64,000 nucleotides of DNA from CAWIHS01 sp963836005 (GTDB lineage Bacteria; Pseudomonadota; Gammaproteobacteria; GRL18). The position numbers and the translations under genes were made by a program. The notes beneath the pieces are model-generated. The model was not told the DNA's origin and made no database searches. It was given only the letters and a program-made list of their open reading frames with translations. Location: assembly GCA_963836005.1 (NCBI GenBank), contig CAWIHS010000004.1, positions 372,001 through 436,000 of the forward strand, written 5' to 3'. Shown one piece after another: positions 1 to 8,728 of this stretch. The number at the start of each line of letters is the position of its first letter. Within the stretch, counting starts at the first letter, position 1.

Positions 1-1408
1 CAAATAACTGGCCCAGATCTTCTAGTTCTTCCGGTTTTGGCAGCGCCGGATATACGATCTGCGCGTTGCCTTGAGCATCAACCAGCCAGTTCAAGGCATC
101 AGCCAACGGGTTTATATGCAACCCGGGGCCTACACCTGGATCGGAACTGACAAGCATATCGCATATGAAAGCAACCGGATAGGGTATAGCCGGCAGCTCA
201 GGTACAATGATCACACCGTTATCACCCATCTCCACCTCGCCTCGACTGCCCTGGGATTTAAGTGCTTCTATGATTTTGAGAGGGTTTTTAGGTGCGGGAA
301 GTAATGGGAAACTCATCCCGGTTTCAGTCATAAAGGTAAAAGCACCATTTTCCTGATCTTGAGTAAATCCTGTTTGGGCTGCCGGATGATCCGTTCCCAC
401 ATATTTTGCCCGCCTTGGATCAGGGATGAATGCAAACTCAAGTCCCTGAAATTCACCCTCGCCTTCGAGAGTTAAAATACCGCTATTCTCAGCCTGCTGG
501 TTAAAGGCAAACTGACCGGCCAGTCCCAGTTTTTCGATAACCAAGTTCAAGCCTTCCAGTGCATTGCCGTTGCCACTGCGTCCTGCTACAGCCAGACCGC
601 TATTCATATTGAAAATATCCGGAAGCTTAAGTTCGGCAGGTGTGTTGGCGGGTTTGGTGAATATGTCCAGGAATATACGAGAATTCAGTGGCGGTGTCAG
701 TGTGCCGTTGCTTTCATCCAGAGTCCAGTCAGAAGGCAGACATTCCTTAACATCGGCTGGGGAAAAATGGTTTTGATTAAGGTTGGTTAAAAGTTTTAGC
801 AAATCTTGAGAATGCATTTGCCGACATTGGTCTTTATCCAGTTGGGCAAAATCTGAGGCAGCAAATTTATCAATTATTTGCGGCGACAGTCCACCCATAT
901 TGTTAGCCATCAGACCCTTCAGAAAATCACCGATGCGTGCCCCTTTGAACTGTTCTTCTGTCATACCGCTTATAGCTTGACGTGGCAGATGGCCCGCCTG
1001 CTCACGTGTGAGAGCGCTCATGATTTCAGGGACTAAAAATTTAAAGCGCTCTCGATCCATCCCGGTTAGTACTTCAGGAAGTAAATGTATAAATTGAGAG
1101 GGTGAAATACTGTCAAAAACATTCGGCGGCAGTGCTTGTAGCTGTTCAGCTTGTAAACCGGCAAAAGCTTCCGGTGGTATCTTCTGAATGTCTTCGTCGG
1201 TAAATTTATTGAAAAATGCCAGAATATCGATTTGGCCGAAAAATTCCGCGTCAAACAGTTGGGGGTCAAAATTGCTTTCAGCATCATCTGTCTGCGGCTG
1301 TGATGGATCAGGGGTTATCAAGGGTAAAACTGACTGCTCAAAAGACAGAGCCGGACAGGTGATCAGCAGGGCAAAACTTATAATGATGATCAGGGTTTGA
1401 TTTTTCAT
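1..1408 (-). CDS. Secreted repeat protein, C-terminus outside window
   Basis: The reading frame is open on the minus strand from the ATG at 1406-1408 to the window edge, about 469 codons, so the C-terminus is missing. A ribosome site (CAGGAGAT) sits just upstream. Residues 1-24 form a hydrophobic signal peptide ending near CPALSFEQ. Residues about 60-190 hold imperfect repeats of roughly 20-25 residues with the pattern P-x-x-A/V-F-x-x-L/I-x-x-x-Q-x-x-x-L-P, which look helical and amphipathic. The rest is a Gly/Asn-rich, probably beta-rich region. I recognise no enzyme motif. Similar repeats occur in bacterial surface or matrix proteins, so a cell-surface role is possible, but this is inference. 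Confidence 0.8.
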   Translation of the reverse strand, partial: MKNQTLIIIISFALLITCPALSFEQSVLPLITPDPSQPQTDDAESNFDPQLFDAEFFGQIDILAFFNKFTDEDIQKIPPEAFAGLQAEQLQALPPNVFDSISPSQFIHLLPEVLTGMDRERFKFLVPEIMSALTREQAGHLPRQAISGMTEEQFKGARIGDFLKGLMANNMGGLSPQIIDKFAASDFAQLDKDQCRQMHSQDLLKLLTNLNQNHFSPADVKECLPSDWTLDESNGTLTPPLNSRIFLDIFTKPANTPAELKLPDIFNMNSGLAVAGRSGNGNALEGLNLVIEKLGLAGQFAFNQQAENSGILTLEGEGEFQGLEFAFIPDPRRAKYVGTDHPAAQTGFTQDQENGAFTFMTETGMSFPLLPAPKNPLKIIEALKSQGSRGEVEMGDNGVIIVPELPAIPYPVAFICDMLVSSDPGVGPGLHINPLADALNWLVDAQGNAQIVYPALPKPEELEDLGQLF

Positions 1409-2038
1409 GTCAATCTCCTGTTAATATTTTACTGTTGGCCAGGCTAAATGAATTAAATATGATTTCATCCTGACCAGAAAGGATTCCAAATCGCATTTAT
1501 AATGACAAAAGCTGCACCCGGATGTCCGGGGGACTTATAAAATTTTGCCAATTCCTGGATTCATTATCAACCAACGGCATATTTGCTCAAGAAGTAAGGC
1601 ATTTGGAATAGATATGTTTAGATTAAACTTATTAGACACTAGATGTAAATATGTATTTGGAGGAAGAATGTTGATTCAAGAGGCAGAGCCGTCTCGTTTT
1701 AAGAGAATTCCTACAAAAAACAGGTGAGATTTCCTGCAAGTTGAATCTACGATATTTATTAGCGGGCAAAAAATTATTTTCATTTAATGTTCTATTATAA
1801 TTTCAGTCGCTCAGTTAGCGAGGGAAATTCATAGTCAGCTAAATTGAAATATCATTCTAAAACTATAGCAGTTTCAATTTTCATAAGTATGTTCAGATGA
1901 TTTTTTGAGCTATCATATAAACTGAATTTTAAGTCATATCTTTGACGTCGGGGTTTTCTGATTGGACTAAAAAATTCATCCAGTTCTGCATTATGCATAA
2001 AAAAATTAAAAATTAAAATATTAACATATCATCGCAAA
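1409..2038. other. AT-rich spacer, no gene seen
   Basis: This 630-base spacer separates two divergent genes. It is strongly AT-rich and contains only a short unconvincing frame (1545-1727) without a good ribosome site. The promoters of both neighbours should lie here, but no near-consensus pair stands out. Confidence 0.5.
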
Positions 2039-3094
2039 ATGTTGCTCAATTACGCCATAAATCATATACGTTATCTTATCTTATATCCCTGGTTATATCT
2101 GATTTGCTTATCTTTGGCTTATGCGGATGAAGTGATATTAATCGATGGATCACATTTAAAGGGTGAAGTGGTTGAAAAAGAAACAGATGTTTTACAGTTC
2201 AAAACTAATTTTGCAGGGACGCTGAGGATTAAATGGGCACAGGTGAAAAAACTTCATGTTGATAAACCGGTTAAAATTTTACTGGACAATAAGCATATTA
2301 TTCAGGCTAATAGTATTAGTAATAATGAAAAACAGGTAACAATAAAACTTGACGAAAATCAGTCAACGACGACCATGAGTTCGCTGGATAAAGCCTATAT
2401 CAACCCCCCGCAATGGAAGCAGGGAATTGGCTACAAGTTTAGCGGGCGCTTTAATTTTGCACTCAAGTCCCAACACGGTAATACCGTTAAGGAAGAACTG
2501 GATCTGGATGGAAGGACTGAGTTTCGCAGGGTGGATGATCGTTTACAATTTACCGGTGAGCTTGAACATGATACTAACTATAGTTCTCAGACAGCTGACA
2601 ACTGGTTGTTACTTTCTCGCTATGACAGGTTTTATGAAAAAAGGCGTTATCGCGGCGGTTTTCTCTCTCTGGATCATGACCGGTTTACCGATCTGCAGTT
2701 AAGATCAATCGCAGGTTTGCATCTTGGCCAGGAATTTTATAAAAGCAAGGATCTCAATCTTGATGCATCCGTTGGGCTTGCGTATGTCTATGAAAATAAT
2801 TATTCTGCAGCTGATGACCGTTATTTGGCAGGTGTATGGTCGCTGGAATATGATAACTTTATGTTTGATGAGTTTACCCAGTTTTATCATAGACAGCTGG
2901 GACGGTGGAATCTGGAGGACACGCAGCGGGTTATTTTAAAGAGCTGGACAGGTTTTCGTTTCCCTCTGGTGCATGGATTTTTTGGTAATATAGTCGCCAG
3001 TGTGGAACTGGAAGCTGATTATGACAGCCAGCCCAATGCCGGTATTGGTACGACCGATACGACTTATCGTATCAAGATGGGTTATGAGTGGTAA
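2039..3094 (+). CDS. DUF481 (YdiY-like) outer-membrane protein
   Basis: This 351-residue protein has an N-terminal hydrophobic segment (about residues 10-28) followed by a small beta-rich domain with the GSHLKGEVVEKETDVLQFKT pattern. Such domains precede DUF481 barrels. From about residue 125 to the end it shows alternating aromatic/polar beta strands and closes with ...YRIKMGYEW, an aromatic C-terminus typical of outer-membrane barrels. Salt-induced YdiY of E. coli belongs to this family; its function is not known. No strong Shine-Dalgarno precedes the ATG, but no better in-frame start exists. Confidence 0.75.
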   Translation: MLLNYAINHIRYLILYPWLYLICLSLAYADEVILIDGSHLKGEVVEKETDVLQFKTNFAGTLRIKWAQVKKLHVDKPVKILLDNKHIIQANSISNNEKQVTIKLDENQSTTTMSSLDKAYINPPQWKQGIGYKFSGRFNFALKSQHGNTVKEELDLDGRTEFRRVDDRLQFTGELEHDTNYSSQTADNWLLLSRYDRFYEKRRYRGGFLSLDHDRFTDLQLRSIAGLHLGQEFYKSKDLNLDASVGLAYVYENNYSAADDRYLAGVWSLEYDNFMFDEFTQFYHRQLGRWNLEDTQRVILKSWTGFRFPLVHGFFGNIVASVELEADYDSQPNAGIGTTDTTYRIKMGYEW

Positions 3095-3276
3095 TCTTTC
3101 AAATCCGCTCATCAATTTTTTAAAAAACAACCCGCTTTATCTATTACGGGATTTAAACTATTCTTTTTGCAGGACAATAATTAGTTTTCATCTGTTTTTG
3201 ATGGACACTTGCGGTACACGGTTGTGCTGCCATTTTTAATCATGACTCACTACTATTTAAAATCAGGAGAACAAGC

Positions 3277-3603
3277 ATGGCCTGGGTATATCTTATTATT
3301 GCAGGGATCTTTGAATGGGGCTGGCCAGTGGGTCTTAAGCTGGGCTGGACGGATGAAGGGGCTCATTACGGCTGGATAACCCTTGCGATTGTTTCCATGG
3401 CATGCAGTGGTGTTTTACTGTTGATTGCCCAAAAGACGATACCAATCGGCACGGCCTATGCTGTCTGGACCGGTATTGGAGCAGTGGGCACCTTTCTGAT
3501 AGGCGTTATGTTCTTTGGTGATTCTGCTTCTTTTTGGCGCTTTTTCTTTGTCGGCTTGATTGTTGCGGGGATTGTTGGGCTAAAAATGGTATCTGCGCAT
3601 TAA
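3277..3603 (+). CDS. sugE: SMR-family guanidinium exporter SugE/Gdx
   Basis: This 108-residue protein has four membrane helices and belongs to the small multidrug resistance family. The membrane-embedded glutamate (IAGIFEWGW, residue 13) that binds substrate and protons is present, as is the GTAYAVWTGIGAVGT signature of helix 3. The sequence follows the SugE/Gdx branch rather than EmrE. Members of this branch export guanidinium as dual-topology dimers in the inner membrane. A strong ribosome site (CAGGAG) lies 7 bases before the ATG. I looked upstream for a guanidine riboswitch and did not find a convincing one. Confidence 0.88.
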   Translation: MAWVYLIIAGIFEWGWPVGLKLGWTDEGAHYGWITLAIVSMACSGVLLLIAQKTIPIGTAYAVWTGIGAVGTFLIGVMFFGDSASFWRFFFVGLIVAGIVGLKMVSAH

Positions 3604-3654
3604 GTACCATAACATCTATAGACACGCAGGTTTATACGCTTGTTAAGCACCATT

Positions 3655-3806
3655 CATAGGTATGTACTTAAGCAAAAATGAGTAAGGATAATAATGTGTT
3701 TATTCCAGAAGACGCCGTAAATACGTCCATGTAGGGAATGCAGATCACGCAGGAGCAATTATCTGCCTTCCACAAACACATGATTATCCTTAAGTACATA
3801 CGAATG
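3655..3806. mobile_element. Family A MITE-like element, 152 bp
   Basis: The ends are inverted repeats of the form CATAGGTATGTACTTAAG and its reverse complement (two mismatches). A 10-bp target duplication flanks it: AAGCACCATT at 3645-3654 and AAGCAACATT at 3807-3816 (9/10). The interior has two modules shared with other A and B copies: AGAAGACGCCGTAAATAC and a GCAGAT...ATCTGC hairpin. There is no coding capacity, so any movement would need a transposase from elsewhere. Confidence 0.85.
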
Positions 3807-3935
3807 AAGCAACATTATGACTTAACGCTTGGTTTGAAAATAAGTAACAACAACCAACTCTGCTGGGGGCTATCTGTTGTTACTTATTGTTGATGTGAAT
3901 CATATTGTTAAAACAATATCTTATGTTAAATTAAA

Positions 3936-4091
3936 GTAACTTCTCAATAAGTCCGTGCAGTTAAAGTTCCTTCCCCCTTCGAGGGGGAAGGCCAGGATGG
4001 GGGTTGCTTGTATCATCAAGCACTTAACCCCCACCCTAACCCTCCCCCTGATAGGGGGAGAGTATCTTGCACGGACTTATTGAGAAGTTAC
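3936..4091. mobile_element. Family C MITE, 156 bp
   Basis: The element runs from GTAACTTCTCAATAAGTCC to the matching inverted end and is flanked by a perfect 8-bp duplication AAATTAAA (3928-3935 and 4092-4099). The interior is G/C-run rich, with complementary halves related to GGGGGAAGGCCAGGATGGGG and CCCCCACCCTAACCCTCCCC, so the element could fold into a long hairpin. Two further copies in the window have the same length (23811-23966 and 59313-59468). Confidence 0.9.
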
Positions 4092-4154
4092 AAATTAAAA
4101 GTATGATAATGATGTATTTATATCCATTAAATTGACTAAATTGAGGTGAATATC

Positions 4155-4586
4155 ATGAATAATAGAAACTCAGTATCAATATTTAAAAATTTCTTATCAG
4201 TAGCGCTATTCTGTTTCGTTTTTTTCAGCGGCACTGTATATTCAAGTGAGGCTTTCAATATTGGCTGGGAAATCGACTCTCTAAAAGTATCTCAAAGCGT
4301 AAGCAGTTCTGAAATAAATTATCTAGAAATTGACGCAACTATAATCAAACGTTTTATTCAGGTGAATGGATTAGCTGGATATACGAATGGTGGTATTCAA
4401 TTAATAAATGGCACCGGTTTCGATATGGGTAATGGATTGTTGATACAAGCAACGATCGGTTTGGATTTGCTGCAAATTTCACTGAATTACGATGGGAATG
4501 GATTGATTGAGTATTACACCGTAAATAACGAAAATGAGCTTGTTTTGGTTGATAGTGCGGCTCTAACCCTGGCAGGCTATAAATAA
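4155..4586 (+). CDS. Secreted protein of unknown function
   Basis: The product is 143 residues if translation starts at the ATG at 4155, which has TTGAGGTG as ribosome site; an in-frame GTG at 4146 overlaps that site and is unlikely. Residues about 12-32 form a signal peptide (FLSVALFCFVFFSGTVYSSEA). The mature part of about 110 residues is acidic and rich in Asn, Gly and Ile and may be beta-structured. I do not recognise the family. It lies alone between repeat elements and is followed by a terminator, so it is probably transcribed singly. Confidence 0.6.
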   Translation: MNNRNSVSIFKNFLSVALFCFVFFSGTVYSSEAFNIGWEIDSLKVSQSVSSSEINYLEIDATIIKRFIQVNGLAGYTNGGIQLINGTGFDMGNGLLIQATIGLDLLQISLNYDGNGLIEYYTVNNENELVLVDSAALTLAGYK

Positions 4587-4633
4587 TTTATAAAACTATA
4601 GAGAGTTGAGTTTTACGAACAGTTTCCTGTTGC

Positions 4634-4657
4634 GAATGACTTTGAATCATTCTTTTT
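4634..4657 (+). terminator. Intrinsic terminator after 4155-4586
   Basis: A short hairpin GAATGA...TCATTC (arms 4634-4639 and 4647-4652) is followed directly by five T residues. It lies about 50 bases after the stop codon of the secreted protein. Confidence 0.6.
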
Positions 4658-4882
4658 AGAAAATAGCTTTATTACCATGCACTTAGATTTTTATCGTTTA
4701 CTTTTTTTGCTAAAGAGAATCTAACGATGTTAGCAATCTGTCTCACATTGTTGAACATTACTCATTCTATGGGCCAGGCTGTTTGAATGTGGAACCGCTG
4801 TTCAAGGGCATATTTCAGTCATTGCGAAATCAATGATTAATTCGTTTCTAGCAGTAACATGATTGTCATTCGTGCAAATAGA

Positions 4883-5290
4883 TTAATAAATGTTTTTGGA
4901 ATTGAGAAAAGCGCCCAGACGCTTATCAGATTCAGATATATGAATGAGCGCCCAATCAGAGGAAACATCATAATCTGAGTAGAAAGTTGGATATTTTCCA
5001 CGTGAAACTGCAGCTACCAGATTATCCATGTGCTGGAGTAATAAATCGTGTTCTTTCTTGTGCTTCATTAATTCAGGATAATCATATTTTTTCATCAACT
5101 GCTCTTCTGTTGTGAAATGCATACGAGTAAATTCAACCAGCTCAATCAGCATACTTGCCAGTTCTTGTTTATCAAGACAGTTTTCCACTGAAGAATGAAG
5201 ATTATTGACAAGTTCAAGAATCTTTTTATGCTGAGTATCTATTTCTTTGACGTTTACGCTATATTCATCGACCCAGGTAACAATAGGCAT
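4883..5290 (-). CDS. Bacteriohemerythrin
   Basis: This 135-residue protein fits the single-domain hemerythrin fold, a four-helix bundle holding a diiron site that binds oxygen. Visible ligands are the His of IDTQH (about residue 21), the His and Glu of MHFTTEE (about 58-62), the His pair around HKKEH (about 77-81) and the His/Asp of HISESDK near the C-terminus. It is presumably cytoplasmic, since no signal peptide is present. Roles known for the family are oxygen storage, delivery and sensing. A second, divergent copy lies at 47729-48136. Confidence 0.85.
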   Translation of the reverse strand: MPIVTWVDEYSVNVKEIDTQHKKILELVNNLHSSVENCLDKQELASMLIELVEFTRMHFTTEEQLMKKYDYPELMKHKKEHDLLLQHMDNLVAAVSRGKYPTFYSDYDVSSDWALIHISESDKRLGAFLNSKNIY

Positions 5291-5595
5291 AATATTCCTT
5301 ATAAAAATGATTATTCTCGGATAGTAACAATCTGGCTAGACTTATTCAATAAAATCTGTAATTTATTGGTATGCTTAACCTGCTTCGATGATTTGTAACC
5401 TTACTCTGGGTTCGACTGACAACAGCGGTATTTCAATATGATGATATCTGTCTCGAAAAGCATGATCTCTTTGCATATGAGAAACCTGGTAATACTAGCA
5501 TGCAATGTTATCGGGCAACTAAAGAACACCACTGCTCCATAATATATCCAGAAAGGTTAATGATGGATGGGAACAATAGTAACCAGATTGACTGT
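5291..5595. other. Spacer without recognised genes
   Basis: About 305 bases lie between the hemerythrin start and the stop of the next minus-strand gene. I see no supported coding frame, repeat or RNA. The hemerythrin promoter should lie at its left end. Confidence 0.4.
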
Positions 5596-6435
5596 TTACA
5601 TGCGATAGGTGAAACCCAGCGTCACACCATAGTCATCTGCATCGCTGGTGATACCAACGGGTACACCTAGTTTCAGATCTGCAGAGCTGAAGGAATAGAT
5701 AAGTTCAGGAACAATGGCCAGATTATTGTAGTCACTGAAATCACCCCGATAGGTCAGTTCCAGCACGGGTTTCAAATTGCGATTATGCTTGATGATAGCC
5801 GCCGAGGCTACCAGATTACCGAAGCTGTCTCCATTTCTGGACGGGTTCAGATCATCTGAATCAAAATAATACTGAAATCCGACATCAGTCATAAACCGTA
5901 AAGATGGATTGATGTCAGTGTCCAGCCTGGCCCCCAGCTTGGCATTTTTACCCCGGTGGTTCATGTAATCACCATGAGAAGTTTCAAGCCTGTTGGTGCG
6001 TTGAGCTATGGACACATAGCCCAGTAAATCCATGCTGCTTTGAGACGCATCCAGAAACTGGTATTCAAAACCGATGGAAGCAAAGTTGAAAGTACCCCCA
6101 TTGCCGTCCAGATCAGTTTTTTCACCGTTTTCGACCTGCACACCCTCACCGCTGGTATAAAAAGGTAAAGAAAGGCGTAATTGCGCCCGATTAAAAATGG
6201 GGAAGGACAGATCGACTCGCAGTTCAGTGGCATCGACATCCTCTATTTCTTCAAACATCCGGCCTCTATAATATTCAACATAGGCGTCAAAAACCAGACT
6301 GCTATAGACCCTGGCAGATTTGGTATAAATGGGTTCGATCATGGTTTCGGTAATTAAAGTATTGCCGGCAAAAGCCGGTGTTATATAAAAGTTGATACTT
6401 AGACAAGCAGCTGAGATTAAAAATAAACGTTGCAT
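5596..6435 (-). CDS. Outer-membrane beta-barrel protein, unknown role
   Basis: The 279-residue product has a clear signal peptide (residues 1-23, ending PAFA-GN). The rest is a series of short amphipathic strands with alternating aromatic residues, and the chain ends in ...TLGFTYRM. Strands separated by short polar loops suggest a barrel of about 10-12 strands. I cannot assign substrate or family with confidence. The gene is divergent from the envelope cluster that starts at 6641, and the perfect palindrome at 6514-6571 lies between them and could serve both. Confidence 0.65.
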   Translation of the reverse strand: MQRLFLISAACLSINFYITPAFAGNTLITETMIEPIYTKSARVYSSLVFDAYVEYYRGRMFEEIEDVDATELRVDLSFPIFNRAQLRLSLPFYTSGEGVQVENGEKTDLDGNGGTFNFASIGFEYQFLDASQSSMDLLGYVSIAQRTNRLETSHGDYMNHRGKNAKLGARLDTDINPSLRFMTDVGFQYYFDSDDLNPSRNGDSFGNLVASAAIIKHNRNLKPVLELTYRGDFSDYNNLAIVPELIYSFSSADLKLGVPVGITSDADDYGVTLGFTYRM

Positions 6436-6513
6436 GATAAGCCTTTAAAGATTAATTATTGATGAATACAGATAAAAATTGTACCACAACGAAGAGCATC
6501 ATTTTTATACATT

Positions 6514-6571
6514 ATCCACAAACAGAATCAATTATTGATCCCCGGATCAATAATTGATTCTGTTTGTGGAT
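6514..6571. repeat. Perfect palindrome with 28-bp arms
   Basis: Positions 6514-6541 pair without mismatch with 6544-6571, leaving a 2-base centre. Each arm contains ATCCACAAACAGAATCAA. The site lies between two divergent genes, ending 23 bases before a TATAAT, so it may be an operator. It could instead be a terminator-like hairpin or a relic of mobile DNA. The left end also reads TTATCCACA, a DnaA-box sequence. Confidence 0.9.
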
Positions 6572-6594
6572 GGATAGGAATTAAATCCTTATGT

Positions 6595-6600
6595 TATAAT
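6595..6600 (+). promoter_or_regulatory. Putative -10 box for the envelope cluster
   Basis: A perfect TATAAT lies 41 bases before the ATG at 6641. No good -35 hexamer is found at 16-18 bases; the equivalent region abuts the palindrome. This would suit a promoter that depends on an activator bound at the palindrome, which is inference. Confidence 0.5.
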
Positions 6601-6640
6601 TACTAGTTTGATTCATTGTAGCAAATTTTGCGGTTACTGC

Positions 6641-8728
6641 ATGTTAAATAAGACCCCCCCACATTTACGCTTATTGATGACTCTGGTACTTGTTGATGTA
6701 GTGCTGTTTGGGTTGTTTCGGGTTGTTTTTTATAAATGGTTTAGCGTTCTGGACAGCAGCATTACTCAACCGATGCTGCTGGATGCGTTTTATCTGGGGT
6801 TTAAATTCGACCTTAAACTTGCCTTACTGATCAATCTGCCGATTTTTCTGTTGGGCTGGTTTAAACCCTTCAATGCCGTAAAGAGTTCCGCTTCACGTAA
6901 TTTCTGGCTGGTTTACCTGCTGCTGGTCCACAGTATCATCGTCTTTGTGTATTTTATTGATCTGGGACATTACGATTATTTACGCGTGCGGGTGGATGTC
7001 TCGGTGGTACGTTTTCTGCAGGATCTGGCTATTTCACAACAGATGGTAGGTGAGAGCTATCCAGTGGCTGCAATTTTGAGCGCTTATGCCATATTACTGT
7101 TGCTGCTTGGCTGGGTTTTCCATTACTTACTGCAACTGTCAGCGCATTATCCAGTGACTGATTATCAGGGCAAGAAGAAGTACACCCTGGCTTTAATCGC
7201 CTTTATTGTCTTTCTGGGCGGAATTTACGGTAAATTTTCGTACTACCCTCTGCGTTGGAGCGACGCGTTTTTTTCCACCAATAGTTTTATTTCTGCATTA
7301 AGCAGTAACCCGGTATTGTATTTCTACGAAACGCTGAAAAACAAGGAATCCGGTTTTGATATTGAAAAAGCAAAAAAATATTATCCCGTCACGGCTGAAT
7401 ACCTGGGGATTGATCAGAAGAATAAGCTGACTGAAAATACCAGTCCGGGTGCAGCAAAGATTCATTTTACCCGGATGGAAAAAAGTCATTCTCCACTCAA
7501 TGTAGATAAGCCAAATATAGTGCTGGTATTCCTTGAATCATTTGGCTTTTACAAAACCGGATTATCGGGTAATCCGCTGGATCCGACACCCCATTTTGAT
7601 GCCATGGCAAAGCAGGGCATATTATTTGACAGATTTTATGTCCCCCATGGCGGTACTGCACGGTCAGTGTTTACCCTGGTGACGGGAATCCCTGATATAG
7701 AGACGGTAAAAACCTCGACACGAAATCCCATGCTCGTAGATCAGCATAGCATTATTAATTCATTTACCGGCTATGAAAAATTCTATTTTCTGGGCGGCAG
7801 TGTCAGCTGGGGAAATATCCGCGGACTGCTGGCAGGAAATATCCCGGATTTAAAAATTTATGGTGAAGGTAGTTATAAATCACCGCGTGAGGATGTGTGG
7901 GGGATCAATGACCTGAACCTGTTTGAAGAAGTCAACGTGGTTCTGCGAGAAAGTAAAAAGCCATTTTTTGCTATTATCCAGACGTCCGGTAATCACAGAC
8001 CGTATACTATTCCTGAGGATAACCGCGGCTTTAAAGTGAATGACGTAAAAGCCGAAGACGTGGCTCCCTATGGATTTAGATCGGTAGGTGATTATAATTC
8101 TTTTCGTTTTATGGACCACAGTCTGGGAGTCTTTCTGCAGCAACTGGAAAAAGAGCCATATGCACAGAATACCATCTTCGTCTTTTTTGGTGATCATGGT
8201 AATGACAGAGAAGCCAAGCACATGTTTCCAGGTGAAGAGCAGCTGATGTTGACCGAGTATCATGTTCCACTGGTTTTTTATGCACCTGGATTAATAAAAC
8301 AGGCTAAAGTGATATCCACTGTCGCCAGTGAGGTCGATGTGCTGCCTACGACTGCGAGTCTGGCCGGATTATCCTACACCAATACGACCTTTGGCAGGGA
8401 TTTATTTAACCCCGAATTTGATGCTAAACGCTATGCTTTTACCTTTGACAGAATCCAGCCGCCGATACTGGGATTAATCGGCGATAAATATTATTTTAAA
8501 ATGCGTGACGGTGATACACACAGGGAATTATATAATATCCATTCTGCTACCCCGAAAAAAAATCTCAGCCAATCATTGCCGCAGCTGGCAGATCAATTAG
8601 CTGTATTGGCGCAGGCTTATTATGAGAGCATTCGTTATATTCGTTATAATAATGGTTCAAAAAACCAGCCTGGACATGATAGCGGTTCCACCCTGAAATC
8701 AGCAGTGCCTGGTGCCAATGTTCAATAA
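6641..8728 (+). CDS. LTA synthase-family phosphatidyl-group transferase
   Basis: A membrane protein of about 695 residues has roughly five N-terminal helices (first ~210 residues) and a periplasmic sulfatase-like domain (PF00884) from about residue 285. Family motifs are the metal-binding start NIVLVFLESFGF, the nucleophile region HGGTARSVF (Thr near 338) and FFGDHGND. Relatives (LtaS, OpgB, EptA-type enzymes) move phosphoglycerol or phosphoethanolamine from phospholipids onto glycans or lipids outside the inner membrane; the substrate here is unknown. An upstream TTG at 6608 is possible, but the TATAAT at 6595 favours the ATG at 6641. It is the first gene of the Ara4N-containing cluster. Confidence 0.8.
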   Translation: MLNKTPPHLRLLMTLVLVDVVLFGLFRVVFYKWFSVLDSSITQPMLLDAFYLGFKFDLKLALLINLPIFLLGWFKPFNAVKSSASRNFWLVYLLLVHSIIVFVYFIDLGHYDYLRVRVDVSVVRFLQDLAISQQMVGESYPVAAILSAYAILLLLLGWVFHYLLQLSAHYPVTDYQGKKKYTLALIAFIVFLGGIYGKFSYYPLRWSDAFFSTNSFISALSSNPVLYFYETLKNKESGFDIEKAKKYYPVTAEYLGIDQKNKLTENTSPGAAKIHFTRMEKSHSPLNVDKPNIVLVFLESFGFYKTGLSGNPLDPTPHFDAMAKQGILFDRFYVPHGGTARSVFTLVTGIPDIETVKTSTRNPMLVDQHSIINSFTGYEKFYFLGGSVSWGNIRGLLAGNIPDLKIYGEGSYKSPREDVWGINDLNLFEEVNVVLRESKKPFFAIIQTSGNHRPYTIPEDNRGFKVNDVKAEDVAPYGFRSVGDYNSFRFMDHSLGVFLQQLEKEPYAQNTIFVFFGDHGNDREAKHMFPGEEQLMLTEYHVPLVFYAPGLIKQAKVISTVASEVDVLPTTASLAGLSYTNTTFGRDLFNPEFDAKRYAFTFDRIQPPILGLIGDKYYFKMRDGDTHRELYNIHSATPKKNLSQSLPQLADQLAVLAQAYYESIRYIRYNNGSKNQPGHDSGSTLKSAVPGANVQ

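Noticed and set aside
1545..1727. Small 60-codon gene
   Set aside because: No ribosome site and no recognisable features, in an AT-rich divergent spacer.
3095..3276. Guanidine-II riboswitch upstream of sugE
   Set aside because: Two ACGG tetranucleotides occur (near 3146 and 3217), but neither sits in a stable hairpin loop with the required paired stems, and their sequence context does not fit the class.
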